In this document: in pieces, positions 30,798-35,175 of the stretch
How positions within the stretch are numbered: the stretch's first letter is position 1
Layout: each line of letters begins with the position of its first letter
Assembly (NCBI GenBank): GCA_001805245.1
Contig: MHEU01000075.1
Span: 9,672-44,846 of the forward strand
Origin: Nitrospirae bacterium RIFCSPLOWO2_02_FULL_62_14
Lineage (GTDB): Bacteria; Nitrospirota; Nitrospiria; Nitrospirales; Nitrospiraceae
DNA: 35,175 nt
Direction: 5' to 3'
Notes under the pieces: generated by a model
Database searches by the model: none
The model's input: only the letters and a program-made list of their open reading frames with translations
What the model was told of the DNA's origin: nothing
Translations under genes and position numbers: made by a program

Positions 30798-31724
30798 ATG
30801 AAGCTTTGGGTTGGAGTAACGGACGGGGATTGGTACCGCTTTCTGAGTCAACGTGCAGACCTCGATGAGATCAATTTCTGGCAGCCAGGAGGCAATCGAG
30901 AGTTCAATGCTCTTTCGCCTGGCGAGCTTTTCCTCTTCAAGCTTCATTATCCCGAGAATGTGATTGTGGGGGGAGGGTTTTTCGCAACTTCTTCAATTCT
31001 CCCTTGCAGTCTCGCATGGGAAACATTTGGAGAAAGGAATGGGGCTACCACCTATACGGAGATGAGACGACGAATTGAAAAGTACCGTAGGTCCTCACCT
31101 AAGCCACATGAAGATTACAAGATCGGATGCATTATTCTCGAGCAACCGTTCTTTTTAGATAGGTCCACGTGGATTACTGTTCCTTCTAGCTTCGCTAGAA
31201 ACATTGTTCAGGGAAAGACCTACGATCTTGCCTCGCAAGACGGGAGGACGCTTTGGGATTCTGTGCGATCAACGCTCCAGATGCGAAACGTATCCAATGA
31301 AATATCCTCGGAAGGCCCACGACCTGTGTATGGCGAGCCAGTCCTTGTGCGACCCCGCCTAGGGCAAGGAGCTTTTCGACTGTTGGTTACTGATACATAT
31401 AAGCGGAGATGTGCCATCACAAGAGAGAAAGCTTTGCCGGTACTGCAGGCGGCACATATCAAGCCGGTCGCTGAAGGTGGGCAGCATCAAATCAGCAATG
31501 GACTTCTTCTACGTTCCGATATCCATGCACTGTTCGACCACGGGTATGTGACAGTTAGCCCTGATTTCCAGTTTCGAGTCAGCCAGAGGCTTAAAGCGGA
31601 TTTCGACAACGGGGAAAACTATTTCCGCCTGCAAGGGACAAAAATATGGGTGCCGCCACATGTTCGCGATCAGCCCAGCCGGGAAGTTTTAGAATGGCAT
31701 GCTGATACGATGTTCTTGGGATAA
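30798..31724 (+). CDS. HNH endonuclease with PUA/EVE-like N-terminal domain
   Basis: A 308-aa protein. Residues ~1-140 ('KLWVGVTDGDWYRFL', 'FWQPGGNREFNALSPGELFLFKLH', 'VGGGFF', 'CIILEQPFFL') look like a PUA-superfamily (EVE-like) module, a fold that reads modified bases. Residues ~195-255 hold an HNH_2-type nuclease: 'YKRRCAITRE', 'LQAAHIKPVAEGGQHQISNGLLLRSDIHALFDHGYV' with His220, Asn234 and His243/248 as likely catalytic or metal residues. Such fusions are typical of modification-dependent restriction. The gene begins on the base after the MazG stop. Its TAA stop lies within the R''-like arm of the attC-like palindrome at 31719. Codon use is less GC-rich than the housekeeping genes, consistent with acquisition. 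Confidence 0.85.
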   Translation: MKLWVGVTDGDWYRFLSQRADLDEINFWQPGGNREFNALSPGELFLFKLHYPENVIVGGGFFATSSILPCSLAWETFGERNGATTYTEMRRRIEKYRRSSPKPHEDYKIGCIILEQPFFLDRSTWITVPSSFARNIVQGKTYDLASQDGRTLWDSVRSTLQMRNVSNEISSEGPRPVYGEPVLVRPRLGQGAFRLLVTDTYKRRCAITREKALPVLQAAHIKPVAEGGQHQISNGLLLRSDIHALFDHGYVTVSPDFQFRVSQRLKADFDNGENYFRLQGTKIWVPPHVRDQPSREVLEWHADTMFLG

Positions 31725-31790
31725 CGGATGCCAAGGTTTGTAGGGCAATTACTATTGGCATAGCCCACTGCACTTGGCGAAGCGTTAAAG
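31719..31790 (+). repeat. Complete attC-like imperfect palindrome after the HNH gene
   Basis: Left arm GGATAAC - GGAT - GCCAAG (31719-31735) pairs with right arm CTTGGC - GAAGC - GTTAAAG (31773-31790): AAC/GTT outer boxes and a 6-bp inner box with short unpaired spacers between, as in integron attC sites. The centre folds too (GGGC...GCCC with CAAT/ATTG inside). The last base departs from GTTRRRY. The arm GGCGAAGCGTTA is the reverse of the TAACGCTTCGCC found after three other genes of the island. Confidence 0.65.
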
Positions 31791-32027
31791 GCGACGGGCT
31801 TGTGAAGCGGCCCGTCGCCTTTCAATTTAAAAAAGTGGGGTGACGAGATCGAGCGGACTTTGCCGGAGAAGCGGGGGACCCGCCGAGGCTTTAGCGGGCA
31901 GGAAAGCTGGAACTGACCAAGGCACCGCGGTCAGCGACCGCGGCCGCGGGAATTCCAGAAGGTTTCCGCATGCTAAAGCCCGGAAGGGTCGCTTCGAGAG
32001 GCGCGGACGCGAGGGCTTGCCACCCTG
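31762..32027 (-). repeat. Right copy of the ~268-bp inverted repeat bounding the accessory island
   Basis: Inverted relative of 26317-26585. It begins within the attC-like arm, continues with a perfect 13-bp hairpin (AAAGGCGACGGGC at 31787-31799, GCCCGTCGCCTTT at 31810-31822) and holds the same core hairpin (CCGCGGTC-AGC-GACCGCGG). The outer GGGTGGC end is conserved; the GGACTTTGCCGG inner arm is diverged in this copy. From 31791 to 32075 there is no gene. Confidence 0.8.
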
Positions 32028-32075
32028 CTTTAACCGCTGTTTTGTTCAGGAAACGGATAGCGAGGGGGAGTAAGG

Positions 32076-33182
32076 CTATTCCTGCGGCGGCGTTCCGCCT
32101 TCCCACAACTTGACGGTCCGATCCCACGACGCGCTGGCCAACTGCATGCCGTCCGGCGAAAACGCAAGTGCCCTGACCCCGCCCGCATGGCCCTTCAGTG
32201 TCCGGAAGTTCCGGCCCGTCGCGATCTCCCAGAACTTGATCGTCTGATCGTCGCTGGCGCTGACCAGGACCCTGCCGTCCGGCGAGACGACGAGCGCCCG
32301 CACCCATCCGGAATGGCCCTTCAGCGTCCGGAGCTCGGTCAACTGCGGCATCTCGAAGAATTTGATCGTGGTGTCGCGGCTGCCGCTGATCAGCAGCTTT
32401 CCATCCGGAGTATAGGTCAGGGCCCCGATCCAGTAATCCATCGCTTTTTGGAAGCCGCCGTCGTCTTCGACGAAGTATCCGCGCTGCTCCGTGCCATCGT
32501 ACGCATCGTCCACCCAATGACCGTTGTGAAGCAGCTTTTCCTCTCCGCTCGGCAGCACCTCCCAGACCCTGATTTTGCCGATGTCGTTGCCGCTGGCGAG
32601 GTGGATGCCATCCGGCGAAAAGGCCACGCAGACGGACCAATTGTGGTCGAGCGCATCCTTGCCGAGCAGGGTCATCAGGTCCGTGCCGGTCGTGACCTCC
32701 CAGATTTTGATATCCTTGTTATGAGAGCCGCGCGCCAGCATCAGCCCGTCCGGGGACAGCGACAGGCTGCAGACGTTGTGATCGTAGCGGGTGAAGAGCA
32801 ATTTGGTCGGCGCGCCGGTTTTGGGGTTCCAGAGCCGGATCGTGCGGTCCTCGCTGCCGGTGGCGAGCGTCTGGCCGTCCGGCGTGAACACCGCGGCGCG
32901 GATGTCGTGGGTATGCCCGCGCATCGACCGCAGCAGGCGGCCGGTCTCGATGTCCCAGACGCGCACCAGCCGGTCGACCCCGCCGCTGACCAGGGTCTGG
33001 CCGTCCGGCGCGAACGCGACGGTCCAGACGCCATGCGAATGACCGCGGAAGGTCTTGACCTCCCGCGCATCCGCCTTCCAATATTCCAGGAAGTTGACGG
33101 ATGGCCGTGGCGGCGCCGCCGAGAGGGCGGCCATGCCGGAGGAGGAACCAGGCACTGATGGAGCGGATATCGGGTCAGCCAT
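32076..33182 (-). CDS. WD40-repeat protein
   Basis: A 368-aa protein made of seven WD40 repeats, enough for one closed beta-propeller (residues ~40-365). Typical units: 'FRGHSHGVWTVAFAPDGQTLVSGGVDRLVRVWDIETGRLL', 'LATGSEDRTIRLWNPKTG', 'LKGHSGWVRALVVSPDGRVLVSASDDQTIKFWEIATG', ending 'LASASWDRTVKLWEGG'. There is no signal peptide or enzymatic domain, so it is a scaffold or binding protein of unknown partner. It is the only clear long gene on the minus strand and its 3' end faces the island's right repeat. The start at 33182 lacks a Shine-Dalgarno; an internal Met at residue 17 is possible. Confidence 0.9.
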   Translation of the reverse strand: MADPISAPSVPGSSSGMAALSAAPPRPSVNFLEYWKADAREVKTFRGHSHGVWTVAFAPDGQTLVSGGVDRLVRVWDIETGRLLRSMRGHTHDIRAAVFTPDGQTLATGSEDRTIRLWNPKTGAPTKLLFTRYDHNVCSLSLSPDGLMLARGSHNKDIKIWEVTTGTDLMTLLGKDALDHNWSVCVAFSPDGIHLASGNDIGKIRVWEVLPSGEEKLLHNGHWVDDAYDGTEQRGYFVEDDGGFQKAMDYWIGALTYTPDGKLLISGSRDTTIKFFEMPQLTELRTLKGHSGWVRALVVSPDGRVLVSASDDQTIKFWEIATGRNFRTLKGHAGGVRALAFSPDGMQLASASWDRTVKLWEGGTPPQE

Positions 33183-33220
33183 GCGATCTGTTCAAGAGCT
33201 TATGCGACGATGGGCACCAT

Positions 33221-33250
33221 TTGCAAATGACAGCGGCTCAAGATTATAAT
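33221..33250 (+). promoter_or_regulatory. Candidate promoter in the divergent gap, ATTATAAT core
   Basis: TTGCAA (33221-33226), 18-base spacer, TATAAT (33245-33250) on the plus strand. Because ATTATAAT is self-complementary it also offers a -10 on the minus strand toward the WD40 gene, though without a good -35. Confidence 0.4.
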
Positions 33251-33291
33251 TTTCCTGCGACGATCTTAAAAGAAGCCTTTCAACCAAGTCA

Positions 33292-33351
33292 ACCCTTCGA
33301 CCTCGAGAAGGTCGAGGGAGCTCAGGGTTGACCCTGAGTTCATCGAAGGGT
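33292..33351. repeat. Three-stem cloverleaf-like repeat (TTCGAC family)
   Basis: Outer stem ACCCTTCGA (33292-33300) / TCGAAGGGT (33343-33351) encloses two inner stems: CCTCGA (33301-33306) / TCGAGG (33312-33317) and CTCAGGGT (33321-33328) / ACCCTGAG (33331-33338). All three stems are perfect. It lies in the gap between the divergent WD40 and HELTH genes and would sit in the leader of the latter. Confidence 0.75.
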
Positions 33352-33444
33352 CAAGGCGCGTTCATTACAACCGAGTTCTCCTCCAGGAAGCCTCGGAACG
33401 GGCGGTCCCGTCAGTATTGAGACGCAGCACGGGAGCCACTCACC

Positions 33445-34443
33445 ATGGAAATCAGATTTCAGCCGGCGTTGCTTCAGGAAGTCATCGACTCGTTCGTCGA
33501 GAAGACCGAGCGCGAAGGCGATCCGACCTACTACAAGGAGTTTCATGAACTGGCCGATCCCATCTATGAGAAGTTTTCCCTGGACGACCGGGAGCCGGAA
33601 TTCAAGAAGCTGTACCAGTATCTGTTCGGCACGTGGGGGTTCTCGGACATCATCCGCGACGCCTTCAACGAATTTCCGAGTTTGAAGGAAAAAGTCGGGA
33701 TCGTGCTGGTCAAGGGCGTGCTGAAGGAAGATCAGGAAGGCGTGGATGTGCTTCGGAAGTGGGGCTCCATCGAACAGGACCTGGCCAGGCAGTTCGAGGA
33801 GAAGGGGTTGAAGGGCGCCGGCATCAAGTTGATCCCGAGACGGTTCTACGATCCGGCCCTGACCCGCTACTGCCGCCATGAACTCACGCATGTCGCGGAT
33901 CTGCTGGACTCGAACTTCGGATACGATCCGGATACGAAAGTCGGACAGAATCCCGGCGAAGAGACGCTGGTGCTGCAGCGGTACCGGGTGCTCTGGTGCC
34001 TGCACATCGACAGCCGGCTGCAGCGGGCCGGCAAGGAGTCCATGCTGGGCAAGGACGACCGGTTCAAGGAATTCCGTTCGTGGTACCGGAAAATCCCGCC
34101 CGCCCAGCTCAAGTCCGTGTTCGAAGGGCTCTGGCAGACGGAGTCGATGACGCATTCCGAGCTCGTCGAGATGGCGGCCGATACGCTGCGCGTCATGGAT
34201 CGGGCGGTGGATACCGAAGGCGGGGAGGTTCCCGAAACGCAAAACAAGGTCATGCTGATGCCGGGGTTCCCGTGCCCGCTCTGCCGGTTCCCGACGTACA
34301 GCTGGGTGGAAGACATGAACAACAAGGTGGAGAAGCACGTCCTGGACTTTATACGCGAGAACCATCCGGGATGGGATGTGGAATACGGCGCGTGCGATCG
34401 CTGCGTGGAAGTCTACAAGTTGCGCGCGGATGGTGTAATGTAA
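33445..34443 (+). CDS. Conserved protein with zincin-like HELTH motif and a CxxC pair
   Basis: A 332-aa soluble protein. 'YCRHELTHVADLLDSNFGYD' contains HELTH (residues 145-149), an HExxH zinc-metallopeptidase signature; no obvious glutamate third ligand is placed, though Asp/His residues downstream could serve. Near the C-terminus C277-PL-C280 and C317-DR-C320 form a possible zinc-ribbon. The rest is helical and charged ('VLKEDQEGVDVLRKWGS'). I recognise no named family; protease activity is a guess from the motif. GGGAG lies nine bases before the ATG. The ferredoxin gene starts 20 bases after the stop, so the two are likely co-transcribed. Confidence 0.8.
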   Translation: MEIRFQPALLQEVIDSFVEKTEREGDPTYYKEFHELADPIYEKFSLDDREPEFKKLYQYLFGTWGFSDIIRDAFNEFPSLKEKVGIVLVKGVLKEDQEGVDVLRKWGSIEQDLARQFEEKGLKGAGIKLIPRRFYDPALTRYCRHELTHVADLLDSNFGYDPDTKVGQNPGEETLVLQRYRVLWCLHIDSRLQRAGKESMLGKDDRFKEFRSWYRKIPPAQLKSVFEGLWQTESMTHSELVEMAADTLRVMDRAVDTEGGEVPETQNKVMLMPGFPCPLCRFPTYSWVEDMNNKVEKHVLDFIRENHPGWDVEYGACDRCVEVYKLRADGVM

Positions 34444-34463
34444 CAGCCAGCTGGGAAGGCTGT

Positions 34464-35060
34464 ATGGGTACAGACCCCAAATACGGACGACGGAACTTTC
34501 TCAAGGACTCCGCGTTTTCGTTTGTCAAAACCGCCCAGGAATTCATCAAGCACCGCGATGCCCCTCCCGATCAGGCGCCGCCTCCGGTGCGGCACGATTG
34601 GCTGCGTCCCCCCGGTGCTGTCGAGGAAGCGCTGTTTCTCGAGCGCTGCACGCGCTGCAACGACTGCGCCAAGGCGTGCCCTTATCAGAGCATCCAGTTC
34701 GACCGCCGCGACGGCTCTCCGGTAATCTTTCCGGATCAGGTGCCCTGCCACCTCTGTGACGATTTTCCGTGCATTGCCGCCTGCGCGACGGAAGCCCTGC
34801 TGTCCGTTGACGGACCGGGAGAGGTCAGGATGGGGCTGGCCGTCGTGTCGCACCGGCTGTGCACGGCAGGGCAGGGGTGTCATGCCTGCGTGTCTCAATG
34901 CCCGACCCAGGCGCTCTCGATGGATTTTTCGGCGATGCGCCTGCAGGTTACGGAGAACCGTTGCGTGGGCTGCGGCCTGTGCGAGCAGGTCTGCAGGACC
35001 GTCAACGATAAAATTGCCATCAGGGTGACCCCCGCCAGGCTGTTGCCGGCCGGCGGGTAG
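34464..35060 (+). CDS. Four-cluster ferredoxin with twin-arginine motif (NapF/NapG/MauM-like)
   Basis: A 198-aa iron-sulfur protein. 'GRRNFLKD' at residues 8-15 fits the twin-arginine pattern RRxFLK, though the hydrophobic stretch after it is weak, so export is uncertain. Four cysteine groups can hold [4Fe-4S] clusters: 62-65-68-72, 95-98-103-107, 133-139-142-146 and 167-170-173-177. The 'CHLCDDFPCIAAC' and 'GQGCHACVSQCP' spacing resembles NapF/NapG/MauM-type ferredoxins that feed electrons to periplasmic or membrane reductases. ATG 34464 is chosen because it puts the RR motif at the N-terminus; AAGG lies five bases upstream. No reductase is adjacent in the window. Confidence 0.88.
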   Translation: MGTDPKYGRRNFLKDSAFSFVKTAQEFIKHRDAPPDQAPPPVRHDWLRPPGAVEEALFLERCTRCNDCAKACPYQSIQFDRRDGSPVIFPDQVPCHLCDDFPCIAACATEALLSVDGPGEVRMGLAVVSHRLCTAGQGCHACVSQCPTQALSMDFSAMRLQVTENRCVGCGLCEQVCRTVNDKIAIRVTPARLLPAGG

Positions 35061-35138
35061 GGGCCCCAGAGGGCACTGTTCGTGCGGTGTTTATGGGGGG
35101 CGCAACGAATCCCGGGACGCAGTAAAATCAGGGGGTAA

Positions 35139-35175
35139 CCCGCGTTATTTATGGCGGTTCGTCGCGAAATCGCGG
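35139..35175 (+). mobile_element. Start of a third copy of the MITE-like element (cut by the window end)
   Basis: CCCGCGTTATTTATGGCGG followed by TTCGTCGCGAAATCGCG matches, in the same orientation, the left end of copy 2 (16155) and, inverted, the right end of copy 1 (7626). The rest lies beyond the window. From 35061 to 35138 no gene is visible. Confidence 0.7.

Noticed and set aside
26557-31790. CRISPR array
   Set aside because: The repeats are 60-94 bp, spaced by whole genes at irregular distances, with no short regular spacers and no cas genes.

Overview
The window looks like a chromosomal segment of a Nitrospira-type bacterium (phylum Nitrospirota). This is an inference from gene content: two long CydA-like (cytochrome bd-like) membrane subunits without a CydB partner, membrane-anchored c-type cytochromes, a cytochrome c fused to an ethylbenzene-dehydrogenase-type haem b domain, and twin PCP_red domains in a setting with no other photosynthesis genes. 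Nearly all genes are on the + strand and GC-rich.

Region 1 (93-8560) holds a SAM methyltransferase, a DUF420 membrane protein, a double PCP_red protein, a polytopic membrane protein, a first CydA-like subunit, a DUF3047 protein, a small membrane protein and two anchored sulfatase-modifying-factor (SUMF1/FGE-like) proteins. Region 2 (8581-15408) is a clear respiratory operon: a perfect consensus sigma70 promoter (TTGACA-17-TATAAT), two tiny membrane proteins, a second CydA-like subunit, three membrane-associated cytochromes c with five CxxCH sites in total, and a strong intrinsic terminator. Together these suggest an electron-transfer complex or oxidase of an unusual bd-like kind.

Region 3 (15424-26304) is mostly housekeeping: mobA, argS, tgt-yajC-secD-secF, then a sensor kinase and a sigma54-type response regulator. 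A hairpin-rich repeat element sits between mobA and argS. A relative of it lies at 7449-7626, and the start of another is at the window end.

Region 4 (26317-32027) is an accessory island bounded by inverted copies of a ~268-bp structured repeat. It carries a Fic protein, an ORF6N-domain protein, an unpaired Phd/YefM antitoxin, an MntA-HepT toxin-antitoxin pair, and a tight operon of a 52-aa protein, a MazG-like pyrophosphohydrolase and an HNH nuclease with a PUA/EVE-like N-terminus. Copies of an integron attC-like imperfect palindrome directly follow the stop codons of four of these transcription units, so the island may be a cassette array without an integrase. The Fic and ORF6N genes each have striking palindromic operator candidates, and the ORF6N palindromes recur inside its own coding sequence.

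Region 5 (32076-35175) has a WD40 protein on the minus strand, a HELTH-motif protein with a CxxC pair, and a four-cluster ferredoxin with a twin-arginine motif.
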